This document shows, piece by piece, positions 1 through 9,161 of a stretch of 64,000 bases of DNA. Under the pieces are notes generated by a model that did not search any database, was not told where the DNA came from, and was given only the letters and a program-made list of their open reading frames with translations. Numbering within the stretch: position 1 is the first letter of the stretch; every line of letters begins with the position of its first letter. The translations under genes and the position numbers were made by a program. This DNA comes from Corynebacterium pseudotuberculosis (lineage in GTDB: Bacteria > Actinomycetota > Actinomycetes > Mycobacteriales > Mycobacteriaceae): assembly GCF_002155265.1 (NCBI RefSeq), contig NZ_CP021251.1, positions 496,001 to 560,000 on the forward strand, given 5' to 3'.

Positions 1-1767
1 TTCGAGCAGAACCTGTCCCTTGGTCACACCTTCGCCTGCGGCGGCCACAAGCCCTGTGACGGTGCCGGACTTATGTGCCTTGACTGGGTTTTCCATCTTC
101 ATAGCTTCGAGCACTACAACAGTGTCGCCTTCGGCAACTTCAGCGCCTTCTTCTACGTTGACTTTGATAACTGTGCCCTGCATCGGTGCTGCCACCGCAT
201 CGCCGGATACAGCTGCTTTGGAGCCACCTGCGCGGCGCTTCTTGGCTTTTTTCTTTACGCCACCAGCGCCTCCCAGTGCGAGGTCGCCGGGTAGTGCAAT
301 CTCCACGCGACGGCCGTCGATTTCCACGACAACCTTTTGGCTTGGGGTTGCTTCCTCGTCTTCTGCAACGTCAGCGGGATCCACATAAGCAGGAATTGGG
401 TTATCCCATTCCTCTTCGATCCACTTGGTGTAGACGTCAAAGCCGGAGTCGTTACCAACAAAGGCGGGGTTTTCAACGATGTGCCGGTGGAAAGGAAGCA
501 CAGTTGGCATACCCTCTACAACGTACTCACTGAGAGCGCGACGTGCTCGCTGGAGGGCCTCATCGCGGGTCTCTCCGTAGACAATGAGCTTTGCCAGCAT
601 AGAGTCAAATTGTCCGCCAATCACAGAACCCTCAACGATGCCGGAATCCATGCGCACGCCGGGGCCGGAAGGCTCAACGTATTTAGTGATTTTTCCTGGG
701 GCTGGCATGAAGTTGGAGCCTGCGTCTTCACCATTGATCCGGAACTCAAAAGCATGTCCACGCGGTGTGGGGTCTTCCTTGATATGGAGTTCATGCCCCT
801 CGGCGATGCGGAACTGTTCACGGACAAGATCTAATCCGGTGGTTACCTCAGTAACTGGATGCTCCACCTGGAGGCGTGTGTTGACCTCAAGGAAGGAGAT
901 GAGGCCGTCGGCGCCTACGAGGTATTCCACGGTGCCGGCACCGTAGTATCCGGCCTCACGGCAGATTCGCTTTGCGGACTCGTGAAGGGAAGTACGCTGT
1001 TGATCGGTGAGGAACGGTGCGGGAGCTTCCTCCACAAGCTTCTGGAATCGACGCTGCAAGGAGCAATCGCGGGTACCAGCGACTACTACGTTTCCGTGTT
1101 GGTCTGCAATCACCTGACACTCAACATGGCGGGCTTTGTCCAGATAGCGTTCCACAAAGCACTCGCCGCGGCCGAATGCCGAAACGGCTTCGCGGGTAGC
1201 TGACTCGTAGAGGTCTGCAACCTCATCCATGGTGTAGGCGACCTTCATGCCACGGCCACCGCCACCAAAGGCTGCCTTGATAGCAATGGGGAGGCCGTGC
1301 TCTTCTGCAAAGGCCACAACCTCAGCTGCGTTTTTAACAGGTTCCTTGGTGCCTGGGGCCATCGGCGCGTCCGCTTTAAGAGCAATGTGGCGAGCCGTAA
1401 CTTTGTCTCCCAGGTCGCGGATGGATTGTGGGGAGGGGCCAATCCAGATCAGTCCTGCTTCGATGACTGCCTCTGCAAAGTCACCGTTTTCAGATAGGAA
1501 GCCGTATCCGGGGTGGATAGCATTGGCACCGGACTTGCGGGCTGCGTCGAGAATTTTTTCTACAACGAGGTAAGACTCAGCGGAAGTCTGCCCGCCGAGA
1601 GCAAAGGCCTCGTCTGCCAGGGACACGAAAGGGGCCTCGGCGTCTGGCTCTGCGTACACAGCAACGCTTGGGATGCCGGCGTCGCGCGCGGCGCGAATGA
1701 CTCGAATGGCAATCTCGCCGCGGTTAGCAACGAGAACCTTCGTGATCTTCTTCTGTTCCACAGACAC
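1..1767 (-). CDS. accBC: Acyl-CoA carboxylase alpha subunit (biotin carboxylase + biotin carrier), 3' end cut by window
   Basis: Carboxylates biotin with ATP and bicarbonate and carries it to the AccD carboxyltransferases, for malonyl-CoA and for mycolate precursors. The 589 visible codons match the corynebacterial AccBC layout: an N-terminal biotin carboxylase domain opening with [11 protein letters not shown], an ATP-grasp centre, then a C-terminal biotinyl domain. The biotin site EAMKMENPV is visible, with its lysine codon at 97-99 (about residue 557). Only the last couple of residues and the stop lie outside the window. The start is a GTG at 1765-1767 preceded by AGGAG six bases upstream. 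Its partners accD1, accD2, accE and the biotin ligase gene birA lie within 15 kb. Identification is by close family resemblance. Confidence 0.96.
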   Translation of the reverse strand, partial: MSVEQKKITKVLVANRGEIAIRVIRAARDAGIPSVAVYAEPDAEAPFVSLADEAFALGGQTSAESYLVVEKILDAARKSGANAIHPGYGFLSENGDFAEAVIEAGLIWIGPSPQSIRDLGDKVTARHIALKADAPMAPGTKEPVKNAAEVVAFAEEHGLPIAIKAAFGGGGRGMKVAYTMDEVADLYESATREAVSAFGRGECFVERYLDKARHVECQVIADQHGNVVVAGTRDCSLQRRFQKLVEEAPAPFLTDQQRTSLHESAKRICREAGYYGAGTVEYLVGADGLISFLEVNTRLQVEHPVTEVTTGLDLVREQFRIAEGHELHIKEDPTPRGHAFEFRINGEDAGSNFMPAPGKITKYVEPSGPGVRMDSGIVEGSVIGGQFDSMLAKLIVYGETRDEALQRARRALSEYVVEGMPTVLPFHRHIVENPAFVGNDSGFDVYTKWIEEEWDNPIPAYVDPADVAEDEEATPSQKVVVEIDGRRVEIALPGDLALGGAGGVKKKAKKRRAGGSKAAVSGDAVAAPMQGTVIKVNVEEGAEVAEGDTVVVLEAMKMENPVKAHKSGTVTGLVAAAGEGVTKGQVLLE

Positions 1768-1950
1768 TGAAGCTCTCCTAGTTCTTGTGAAAGTATGTTG
1801 ACTTATGCGACGACGGTCTTTGCAGCCGCATTTATCGCATAGGTCCGAACGGTTATCGATTATGCAGAGTGGACTACTAAATCTTCAGCAGGCCGTTGAA
1901 TATCGATGCGTTGTGCATCACATATTGTTGCACATTCGGCACTTTTTCAA

Positions 1951-1990
1951 AGCAAAAGCTCCCAGAGATTTAACTGTAGGAGCTTTTGCT
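1951..1990 (-). terminator. Putative terminator hairpin downstream of sseA
   Basis: A perfect 12-bp inverted repeat, AGCAAAAGCTCC / GGAGCTTTTGCT, separated by 16 bases, begins 21 bp beyond the sseA stop. Read on the minus strand it is followed by a short T-containing run rather than a clean U-tract. It separates sseA from the accBC promoter region (1768-1950). Confidence 0.6.
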
Positions 1991-2011
1991 GCTGAAAGTA
2001 ATTATAGCGTC

Positions 2012-2890
2012 CTACACCTGGCCCGGTTCATCTCCGGTGGCGATGGGCATCTTGACCATGTTGCCCCATTCAGCCCAAGAGCCGTCATAATTTCGAACAA
2101 AATCATATCCAAGCAGGTGTTTTAGAACGAACCATGTATGTGCTGCGCGGTCTCCCACTTGGCAATAAACAACCGTTTCGGCGTCCTTGGGGATCTCCGC
2201 ATAAAGAGCGGAGAGCTCTTCGGCAGAGCGGAAGCGGCTATTGGGGTGTACGGATTTTTCCCAAGGAATATTCACTGCAGTGGGGACATGCCCCCGCCTT
2301 AGGACCCCAGAAGAGGGGGAGTCGGCGTCGGCAGTGCCGTTATATTCCTCGGGGCTACGGACGTCGATAAGCTTTGGCGTGCCCAGTTTTTCTAGGAGTT
2401 CCTGAACATAAATGCGATCTGGATGGTCGGCGCGCTTAATAACGGGGTAATCGGTAGCGGGGTATTCGGGTACCGCATAGGAAGTGTCGCGTTCTTCTGC
2501 CATCCAGGCGTCGCGGCCACCGTTGAGGATGCGTACGTCCTCATGGCCAAAAAGCTCGAAAATCCATAGGGTAAAGGCTGCCCACCAGTTGGATTTGTCC
2601 CCGTAGATGACCACTGTGTCATCCCGGGCAATGCCTTTAGCGCTCATGAGCGCGGCAAAGTCTTCGCCCGTGATGTAATCGCGGATCGTTTTATTGTTGA
2701 GGTCTTTTGCCCAGTCGATGCGTACGGCGCCAGGGATATGCCCGATGTCGTAGAGCAAAGAGTCCTCGTCGGACTCCACAACTCGGAGCCCCTTAGTGCC
2801 CAGTCGAGCACTGAGCCACGAGGCAGAGACGAGTTTCTCGGGATGTGCGTAGTCCTGAAACAGAGGATGGGGATCGTAGGGTGCGGGCAT
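2012..2890 (-). CDS. sseA: Thiosulfate/3-mercaptopyruvate sulfurtransferase (two-domain rhodanese)
   Basis: A cytoplasmic sulfurtransferase of about 292 residues with two rhodanese domains. The N-terminal domain is the inactive type and the C-terminal domain carries the active-site loop CQVGDRA, whose cysteine would hold the persulfide. RSPEEYNG and [17 protein letters not shown] are typical of the SseA/ThtR family. The reading frame extends 24 codons further upstream, but the ATG at 2890 ([11 protein letters not shown]) has an AAAGG ribosome-binding site and matches the usual family N-terminus. sseA next to the AccA3/AccBC gene is conserved in Corynebacteriales. Confidence 0.93.
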   Translation of the reverse strand: MPAPYDPHPLFQDYAHPEKLVSASWLSARLGTKGLRVVESDEDSLLYDIGHIPGAVRIDWAKDLNNKTIRDYITGEDFAALMSAKGIARDDTVVIYGDKSNWWAAFTLWIFELFGHEDVRILNGGRDAWMAEERDTSYAVPEYPATDYPVIKRADHPDRIYVQELLEKLGTPKLIDVRSPEEYNGTADADSPSSGVLRRGHVPTAVNIPWEKSVHPNSRFRSAEELSALYAEIPKDAETVVYCQVGDRAAHTWFVLKHLLGYDFVRNYDGSWAEWGNMVKMPIATGDEPGQV

Positions 2891-3608
2891 TGGACGACCT
2901 TTGCGCTTACATGAAATACGGATGATTAATGGAACGTGAATGCATTTCTTGATAGATATCAAAAATCTTAAACCACTCGGTGGATGGAGGTCAGTGCCTT
3001 AATCATCACGATGTGGCCACCGTAACTATTTTTGATCATGTTGTAGTGGTGGGGAACGGGCATGGAGGAGCCTTCGACGATGTCGTCTAGTGCGTTCCTT
3101 TTTATGTAATTCCCCACTTCCTGCACTGTGACGTCAGGTCCTGAACTTTTACAACCGAGACATGTCTAGCTTATGCAATAGACGGGTCGTACGTCACGCA
3201 AAATTAAAGATGTGTTTTTCATTACTGCCGTGTTTGTTGTGATCCTTGTGGGTCGGAGATCTAATACGATGAAAATAAGGTGTGTGACACGAGACTATAA
3301 ATCCGCGCGTCACGCCAGCAACAACATGGCAGTCCTATGCAGCTGAAACTCAGATAGCTTTAGTTAACGGGCTGGTTGCCGTTGGCGTCGCAAAGCCTGC
3401 AACGATAACAGCGGTGAACGATGGTGTGTCGTGGGGGCGGATTTGAAAAGTAGTGCCACGTTATGTGCATTGTTGTGTCCTGTTGATCGCTGATCCTCTC
3501 TAGGCGGCTGGGTAGCAGTTGTCTCGTTTAATAGTTCGAGGTGTTTTAAGGCATCGCGGACATGCGTAGGTCCCGAAGGCCTCCGAAGATCCCCGAAAGG
3601 TTATGTGC
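2891..3608. other. Long intergenic region with no convincing gene
   Basis: About 720 bp between the divergent sseA and Cj0069-like genes. It must hold both promoters. I see no standard reading frame with a start codon and ribosome-binding site, no tRNA and no recognised riboswitch. Just before the right-hand gene, 3570-3600 contains three near-repeats of CCGAAG. A stretch around 3316-3450 reads like protein for about 45 codons but lacks a start codon. Confidence 0.6.
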
Positions 3609-4679
3609 ATGCACAAGAGCATCGTTGTTTTTGAAGTAGAAGGCGGAAGCGATAAGCAGTTCAACGGTCACCGCAAAGATACTCTGCCCATCGTGAATGC
3701 GATCAAAGAAAAAGGGTGGCATTCTGAGGTGGTTTTCTACCGCCCCGAGTGGTCTGAACAGCTGTTTGACTATGTTTCGCAGAACTTTGATGGGTATATT
3801 TCCCGGGTTAATCCAGGCAATATTCCTGGCGGGGAAAAGGGGTACTTTGAGCTTCTGACCAAGCTTTCCGACGCCGGCCTCGTAGGCATGTCCACTCCCG
3901 TGGAGATGATGGAATACGGCGCAAAGGATGCCCTGGTTAAACTCAGGGACACAGACCTAGTTCCCTCGGATACCGCTGCGTATTATGACGTCGAGTCCTT
4001 CCACAGCACTTTCCCCACGTCTTTGTCTTATGGGGAGCGCGTACTTAAACAAAATCGTGGCTCCACAGGTTCTGGTATTTGGCGCGTGCAGCTTGAGGAT
4101 AAAGAACTTGCGGCTTCTATCGCCCCGGGAACCGCACTGCCATTGGACACCAAGCTGCGCTGTACCGAGGCAGTGGACAACCACACAGAGCTTCGCGAGC
4201 TCGGTGAGTTCATGGATTTCTGTGATCAATACATCATCGGTGACAACGGCATGCTGGTGGACATGCGTTTTATGCCACGCATTGTGGAAGGGGAGATTCG
4301 TATTCTCCTTGTTGGCCCTCATCCGGTATTTGTTGTGCATAAGAAACCAGCCGCAGGTGGAGACAACTTCTCTGCCACCCTCTTCTCTGGCGCAAAGTAC
4401 ACCTATGACAAGCCAGAGGCCTGGCAGTCGCTCGTGGATATGTTTGCAAACGCCCGTCCCGTGATCGCAGAGAAACTCGGTGGAGACAATATCCCGCTGA
4501 TCTGGACCGCCGATTTCATGCTTGCCGACGGCCCCAACGGTGAAGACACCTACGTTCTAGGGGAAATTAACTGCTCGTGCGTTGGCTTTACCTCCGAGTT
4601 GGACATGGGAATCCAAGAACTCGTAGCTGAAGAGGCAATCCAACGCGTGGAAAAGAAGGCGGAAAAAGAGAACGCGTAA
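3609..4679 (+). CDS. Cj0069-family protein, ATP-grasp-like
   Basis: A soluble protein of about 356 residues resembling the Cj0069 family of Campylobacter and corynebacteria, which has no established function. Several features look like an ATP-grasp enzyme: VLKQNRGSTGSGIWRV (nucleotide-binding loop type), a central RIVEGEIRILLVG strand, and a C-terminal LGEINCSCVGFTSE segment where ATP-grasp enzymes place metal-binding Glu/Asn residues. This would suggest ligation of a carboxylate to an amine or thiol, but the substrate is unknown. The ATG at 3609 is preferred over one at 3603 because the GAAAGG site lies eight bases upstream. It stands alone, followed by hairpins at 4784-4836. The family assignment comes from memory of the sequence type. 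Confidence 0.7.
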   Translation: MHKSIVVFEVEGGSDKQFNGHRKDTLPIVNAIKEKGWHSEVVFYRPEWSEQLFDYVSQNFDGYISRVNPGNIPGGEKGYFELLTKLSDAGLVGMSTPVEMMEYGAKDALVKLRDTDLVPSDTAAYYDVESFHSTFPTSLSYGERVLKQNRGSTGSGIWRVQLEDKELAASIAPGTALPLDTKLRCTEAVDNHTELRELGEFMDFCDQYIIGDNGMLVDMRFMPRIVEGEIRILLVGPHPVFVVHKKPAAGGDNFSATLFSGAKYTYDKPEAWQSLVDMFANARPVIAEKLGGDNIPLIWTADFMLADGPNGEDTYVLGEINCSCVGFTSELDMGIQELVAEEAIQRVEKKAEKENA

Positions 4680-4783
4680 CCGTCTCTTTCTCAACGTCAA
4701 GGGCGTAGCGGGCGGTGCAGAGCGCGCAATTTGTTGCGTATTTTGTCTGCCCGTTCGCGAGTTTATAACTCCAGCCTCTGTTT

Positions 4784-4836
4784 TGCCCTCCCCCAACCAG
4801 GGGAGGGGCAGGAGCCGCTCGACAATGATGTCGAGC
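4784..4836 (+). terminator. Two adjacent hairpins after the Cj0069-like gene
   Basis: TGCCCTCCCCC at 4784 pairs with GGGGAGGGGCA ending at 4810 (one bulge). GCTCGAC at 4817 pairs with GTCGAGC ending at 4836 over a six-base loop. They probably end transcription before the acyltransferase gene, though no U-tract is obvious. Confidence 0.45.
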
Positions 4837-4969
4837 GCAAAGCAACACAAGAGTCCTGTGCGTCGGCCATACGACTATGTGCGGAATAGGTAAAGCGGTG
4901 TTGATTTGGTAAGAAATAAAAGGACTTTTTTAGGCACCACAATCGGGATAGTTTAAAGCTCAGGTATCA

Positions 4970-7084
4970 ATGGCCGCTGGGACAACTCAACAATCGAAAG
5001 CGAAAGCTACCAAATACAGGTTTGATCTTGACGGCCTGCGCGGTATCGCTATCGCTTTTGTCGTCATATTTCATGTTTTCGTCGGCCGTGTCTCCGGCGG
5101 CGTTGACGTCTTTCTTTTATTGTCTGGCTACTTCTTTCTTGGATCGCAGTTACGATATGCGACTAAACCAAACGCGAGTTTGAACCCATGGTGGCCTGTT
5201 TGGCGGACAATTCGCCGGCTTTTCCCTGCACTGCTGGTTACGCTGATGTCCACGATATTGGCTGTACATTTGTGGATACTAGAACTACGAACCACCAATC
5301 TGTCCGACCAGCTTCTGGCATGCATCGGCTACTTCCAAAACTGGGAGCTTGCAACGCAAGGCGCAGCCTATGGCGCGGCATCAAGCACTACAAGCCCGCT
5401 ACAGCACCTCTGGTCGATGGCCGTCCAGGGGCAGTTTTACCTGATGGCTATCGCCTTTGCCTGGGTGCTGGCAGTCGGCATAAAATTGATGCATCGTCGC
5501 CGGAGGGTCGTTACTACGCTGCGTCTAGCCGCAGGTATCCCGCTGATCCTGGTCACCATAGGCTCATTTGGCTATGCGGTGTACCTGCATTGGCAAGACC
5601 AGTCGCTGAATTACTACTCCACGTGGTCACGTTTGTGGGAGCTTTCCCTCGGTGCGGTACTCGTTTTATACGCCGAAAAGCTCAGGCTTACCCAACGGTT
5701 AAGCGTTGCTTTTACCTATCTGGGCTTGTTGATGGTGGTCTCTACAGGACTGCTTTTCGACGGCGCAGCGCTCTTCCCCGGACCCGCCGCACTTTTCCCA
5801 CTCGGCGGTGCCACCCTCGTGATTCTCGGTGGCGGACAAGGCGCATCCTGGCTCAGCAATCGTTTTATGCTGTGGCTGGGAAAGATTGCCTACCCCCTCT
5901 ATCTGTGGCACTGGCCAATTCTGATTGTCTCCACAGCCTATCTTGGAGAAAAACGCCCGAGCGTGGCCTTGGGACTTGGCGTGGTTGTTGTTTCTATCCT
6001 TTTGGCGCAGATCACGCACGTGTTCATCGAGGAACCGTTTAAACAGCACGCAAAGCGTCCGGTTTCTTTGGAAGGCCGTAGCCGGGCGGCAGTGGCTTCT
6101 CTTTCCACCCCCAGCGGCAGCATTCGTGCCGTCGCGGGACTGTGCGTGGCCACGCTGTGTGGGACGGCAGTGTGGATTCCTTCCGTATGGCAAGAAGAAA
6201 TCGACCGCGTGAGTGGAACACAGCTCAACCCAACGCTATACCCGGGGGCAGCTGCACTCAAGGGCGTTCGAGTTCCCAATGTTCCCTTTGAACCCGATCC
6301 TTTTGTCCTTGCTAATACTCTGTCGCCGGCGTGGACTGACGGCTGTATTTCTTTGCTCGGTGATGACCCAGAGGTTATTGCCAACGATAAACTAGGGCCC
6401 GATCATTGCTTGTACGGTGATATCCACGCTAAAAAAGTAGCGTACTTAGTAGGTGGCTCTCACGCCGAACAATGGATGGCTGCATGGGACGAGATCGGAA
6501 AGCAGCATGGGATAAAAATTGTCCCCTTCGTGCGCCAGGGGTGTCCTATATATGAGGAAGAAAAAGACGACGTCTTCTCTCAAGAATGCACAACTTTTAA
6601 CCAGAAAGTCATTGAACGGATTAAAGAAGATCGCCCTAACCTGGTGATCAGTAATTCCACCCGACCGCTTCTAGAAAAAGGCCATAGCCAGGATGAAGTT
6701 CCTCAGAGCTACCCCACGTTCTGGGAATTTCTTAAAAAAGAAAAGATTCCTTTTATTGGGCTAAGGGATAACCCATGGTTTGTTCTCGCCGAGGGAGAAG
6801 GCTGGATGGTCTCCCAGTGCGTGGAAAATGGTGGGAGCATCGAGGAGTGCGGGTTGCCGCGTTCGCAGGTGTACGCCGACACAGATCCGTCTCAGAAGTT
6901 TTTCACTACAGACTCGATGCTGTCCGTGGATACAGCAGACTGGTTCTGTCCAGATGATTTTTGTCCAGCTGTTATAGGAAACATCTACGTTTATCGCGAC
7001 GGAAACCATATTTCTGACGCCTACGCGTTGTCTCTTGTCCCGCTTCTCTGGGCCCAGATCGGCACGTTCGTGGGCAAGGTTTAG
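4970..7084 (+). CDS. OafA/YrhL-type membrane O-acyltransferase with SGNH domain
   Basis: A two-part protein of 704 residues. Residues about 15-400 form an acyltransferase-3 membrane domain of some ten helices beginning with the hallmark FDLDGLRGIAI and a histidine in VVIFHVF, followed by LLSGYF. Residues about 430-704 form a periplasmic SGNH domain with GGSHA near residue 497 and DGNHIS near residue 682, the usual Ser and Asp/His catalytic positions. Such proteins move acetyl or other short acyl groups from cytoplasmic acyl-CoA to surface sugars or lipids. The acceptor here is unknown; envelope glycan or mycolate lipids are plausible. AGG lies six bases before the ATG. The stop codon lies inside the hairpin at 7081-7109. 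Confidence 0.88.
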   Translation: MAAGTTQQSKAKATKYRFDLDGLRGIAIAFVVIFHVFVGRVSGGVDVFLLLSGYFFLGSQLRYATKPNASLNPWWPVWRTIRRLFPALLVTLMSTILAVHLWILELRTTNLSDQLLACIGYFQNWELATQGAAYGAASSTTSPLQHLWSMAVQGQFYLMAIAFAWVLAVGIKLMHRRRRVVTTLRLAAGIPLILVTIGSFGYAVYLHWQDQSLNYYSTWSRLWELSLGAVLVLYAEKLRLTQRLSVAFTYLGLLMVVSTGLLFDGAALFPGPAALFPLGGATLVILGGGQGASWLSNRFMLWLGKIAYPLYLWHWPILIVSTAYLGEKRPSVALGLGVVVVSILLAQITHVFIEEPFKQHAKRPVSLEGRSRAAVASLSTPSGSIRAVAGLCVATLCGTAVWIPSVWQEEIDRVSGTQLNPTLYPGAAALKGVRVPNVPFEPDPFVLANTLSPAWTDGCISLLGDDPEVIANDKLGPDHCLYGDIHAKKVAYLVGGSHAEQWMAAWDEIGKQHGIKIVPFVRQGCPIYEEEKDDVFSQECTTFNQKVIERIKEDRPNLVISNSTRPLLEKGHSQDEVPQSYPTFWEFLKKEKIPFIGLRDNPWFVLAEGEGWMVSQCVENGGSIEECGLPRSQVYADTDPSQKFFTTDSMLSVDTADWFCPDDFCPAVIGNIYVYRDGNHISDAYALSLVPLLWAQIGTFVGKV

Positions 7085-7109
7085 GAAAGAATCGACGATT
7101 CTTTCCTAA
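7081..7109. terminator. Near-perfect hairpin between convergent genes
   Basis: TTAGGAAAGAATCG and CGATTCTTTCCTAA flank a single central A, giving at least 12 paired bases and a five-base loop. It overlaps the stop codon of the acyltransferase and precedes the convergent DUF3151 gene, so it could serve both strands. No run of T follows on either side. About 20 bases of it recur at 17656. Confidence 0.6.
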
Positions 7110-7121
7110 ACACAGCAGTTT

Positions 7122-7538
7122 TTAAAGCAACGTGGCAACTGACTCGGGATCGGCGTCGGAAAGCATTTGCCGGCAGCGGTCGTATTCGGATTGATCGCCA
7201 ATGAGCTGAGAAGCCCGCGCCAGAGCTGCGATGGCGCGCAGAACTCCTCGGTTGGGCTCGTGGGAATAGGGCACGGGTCCCCATCCTTTCCAGCCATGCG
7301 CGCGCAGCCTGTCAAGACTGCGGTGGTAGCCGGTCCTGGCAAAGGCGTAAGCCGCAGCCAGAGCGTCGGCATCAGTTGTTGTGATGGCGTCGAGTCGTGA
7401 TTCCGCCAGGAGCGCCCACGCGAGGGGGCTCGCAGGGTGCCGGAGCACTACCGCTGCGGTGATTTCTGGCTCAGCAGCTGCCTCGTCTTCCGGGAGCATG
7501 ACGGGCGGGGGTGCGAGCATATCATTGAATTGTGTCAT
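7122..7538 (-). CDS. DUF3151 family protein
   Basis: A soluble protein of about 138 residues resembling the DUF3151 family of Actinobacteria (Rv0360c type), with no known function. Recognisable family blocks are SPLAWALLAE, AYAFARTGYHRSLDRLR and GWKGWGPVPYSHEPNRGVLRA. The ATG at 7538 (MTQFNDML) is preferred over an in-frame start 15 codons upstream that would overlap maf. It begins four bases beyond the maf stop, so the two are probably co-transcribed. Confidence 0.85.
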   Translation of the reverse strand: MTQFNDMLAPPPVMLPEDEAAAEPEITAAVVLRHPASPLAWALLAESRLDAITTTDADALAAAYAFARTGYHRSLDRLRAHGWKGWGPVPYSHEPNRGVLRAIAALARASQLIGDQSEYDRCRQMLSDADPESVATLL

Positions 7539-7542
7539 GCCG

Positions 7543-8172
7543 TCATTCTTCCAGAATCTGTATGTTCCAGAAATCTGAGACATTCAAACCAAAGGAATAG
7601 AGAGCGCGACGAACAACGGGCAGAGAAAGACCAATAACGCTGGAAGGATCGCCGTCGATGGCGTCGATAAACCAGCCTCCAAGCGCCTCGAGTGTAAACG
7701 CCCCTGCGCACTGCAATGGCTCTTCGGTCCGAGCGTAGGCTTCAATATCGCTGTCGCTGGCTGGGGCAAAGCGAATCTTGGTAACAGATGTCTCCACATG
7801 CTGATAGCTTGTCGACGCCCCACCAGCAGCGCCGTTGATAATGCAGTGTCCAGTAATGAGGTGAGCAGTGCGACCGCGTTGCTCTAGCCATCGTTGAATC
7901 GTACGCTCGACGGTGTGCGGTTTTCCCTGTAGCTTTCCGTCGAGCAGCAGCATGGAATCCCCACCGATCACTACATCGCCGGGGTGTCGGCTCGCCACGG
8001 CATGCGCCTTTGCCGTGGCGAGTTGTGCGACTATATCCTCCGGTTGTTGTCCTTGGCATTGTTCAAGGAGGCTGTCCTCATCAATCTCAGCGGGGTCGAT
8101 GATGGGATCTACGCCGGCAGAGCGAAGAATTGCGCGTCGGGACGGTGATGCAGATGCAAGGACGATTCTCAT
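7543..8172 (-). CDS. maf: Maf-like nucleoside triphosphate pyrophosphatase
   Basis: Hydrolyses non-canonical or modified nucleoside triphosphates to the monophosphates, or acts on dTTP/UTP, depending on subclass. The 209-residue protein has the N-terminal Maf signature VLASASPSRRAIL, the acidic block DPAEIDED, a GGDSMLLLDG substrate loop and GGWFIDAIDGDPSSVIGLSLP near the C-terminus. A TAAGAT -10 element sits seven bases before the ATG, at the end of rbsK. This suggests its own leaderless transcript besides any read-through from rbsK. Confidence 0.92.
   Translation of the reverse strand: MRIVLASASPSRRAILRSAGVDPIIDPAEIDEDSLLEQCQGQQPEDIVAQLATAKAHAVASRHPGDVVIGGDSMLLLDGKLQGKPHTVERTIQRWLEQRGRTAHLITGHCIINGAAGGASTSYQHVETSVTKIRFAPASDSDIEAYARTEEPLQCAGAFTLEALGGWFIDAIDGDPSSVIGLSLPVVRRALYSFGLNVSDFWNIQILEE
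8080..8085 (-). other. Position inside maf without separate signal
   Basis: This stretch is ordinary maf coding sequence; the maf promoter itself is entered separately at 8180-8185. Confidence 0.05.
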
Positions 8173-8179
8173 TCCTTAC

Positions 8180-8185
8180 ATCTTA
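8180..8185 (-). promoter_or_regulatory. -10 box of maf (leaderless)
   Basis: TAAGAT on the minus strand ends seven bases before the maf ATG, placing the transcription start at or next to the start codon. It overlaps the region just upstream of maf, adjoining the rbsK stop. Confidence 0.5.
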
Positions 8186-8191
8186 TCCGGG

Positions 8192-9094
8192 CTAACGCGG
8201 GAGTTCGGCGCCCGCGTTAGGGTAGGAGACCTGGGTGCCTCGATACTGCACGGCATAGGCGGCGACCCGGACGGCGTGCTGTGCAGCTTCTACAGAAGAC
8301 GCTCCGCTGAGCAATTGAGCCACAAAGGCGCCAGCGAAGGCATCCCCAGCTCCAGTTGTGTCCACTGCGGTTACCTTTGGTGACGGAACTATGACGCTGG
8401 CCTGAGGATCTGCCACAAGCGCGCCTTTACTACCTAGAGTGAGAACAACCGAGGCAAAACCCTGGGCTAACAATTCTTGAGCGAGCTCGTGCGGGTCATC
8501 GCTGCTGATGCTGCTGCCCAGTTGCTCCAGAATGAGGTTGGCTTCATGCTCGTTAGCCATGAGTGGGTCTGCTTTGAGCAAAGCTTCACGATCCACGGAT
8601 ATAACGGGAGCAAGGTTGACCACAATGCGACCAGTTGCTGCTTTTATCGCTTCGAGGAATCCATCGGCAGGAATCTCTCCCTGAAGAAGTACGATATCCG
8701 CACCTGCGATAGCTTCTGCATTTTTGGCCACATAAGCGGCGTCGACAGCAGCATTTGCGCCAGGGATCACGATGATGGAGTTCTCTCCGTCATCAGAAAC
8801 TGTGATTACTGCGCTGCCCGTGGGGCCGTCGACAGCCGAGACATGTTCTAGAGATACGCTGGAGGCGCGCAGCAACTCCATAGCAGGTTCGGCGTAGGAA
8901 TCTTTACCTACAGCGCCGATGAAGACAACTTTTGCACCTTGGAGTGCTGCTGCTACTGCCTGATTCGCGCCTTTTCCACCGGGAGAAATGGAACTATCCA
9001 TGCCGAGGACGGTCTCTCCCGGCGTAGGAGGCCGGTGAACACGCACGCTCAAATCTGCATTGATGGAGCCTATGACGGCAACAGTCTTTAGCAT
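8192..9094 (-). CDS. rbsK: Ribokinase (PfkB family)
   Basis: Phosphorylates D-ribose to ribose-5-phosphate using ATP. The protein has 300 residues, the usual length. PfkB signature 1 appears as SPGGKGANQAVAAA near residue 38 and signature 2 as DTTGAGDAFAGAF near residue 248, whose aspartate is the catalytic base. IGSINADL at the N-terminus matches bacterial ribokinases. AGGAG lies seven bases before the ATG. The LacI-family regulator gene lies 67 bp upstream on the same strand. No ribose transporter is adjacent, so the ribose may come from nucleoside breakdown or from an importer elsewhere. Confidence 0.92.
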   Translation of the reverse strand: MLKTVAVIGSINADLSVRVHRPPTPGETVLGMDSSISPGGKGANQAVAAALQGAKVVFIGAVGKDSYAEPAMELLRASSVSLEHVSAVDGPTGSAVITVSDDGENSIIVIPGANAAVDAAYVAKNAEAIAGADIVLLQGEIPADGFLEAIKAATGRIVVNLAPVISVDREALLKADPLMANEHEANLILEQLGSSISSDDPHELAQELLAQGFASVVLTLGSKGALVADPQASVIVPSPKVTAVDTTGAGDAFAGAFVAQLLSGASSVEAAQHAVRVAAYAVQYRGTQVSYPNAGAELPR

Positions 9095-9161
9095 GGTGGT
9101 TACTCCTAACTGGTGGGATGGTCGCCGGACCTTTGTTTGATTCTATTGTAGGAACGCGTTT

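Noticed and set aside
20..834. Several open frames on the plus strand over accBC (for example 20-388 and 337-834)
   Set aside because: They lie opposite accBC, whose biotinyl and carboxylase motifs are clear. They have no ribosome-binding sites or family resemblance.
3316..3450. Frame of about 45 codons reading like protein (LVNGLVAVGVAKPATITAVN)
   Set aside because: There is no start codon between the upstream stop and this segment, no ribosome-binding site and no recognised family. It may be a gene remnant, but chance cannot be excluded.
5188..6042. 284-codon plus-strand frame inside the acyltransferase gene
   Set aside because: The main frame carries all acyltransferase and SGNH motifs; this frame is Arg/Cys-rich noise typical of an out-of-frame reading.
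8080..8085. A possible promoter inside maf
   Set aside because: On rechecking, nothing there differs from coding sequence; the supported -10 box is at 8180-8185, and the low-confidence entry in the feature list should be ignored.
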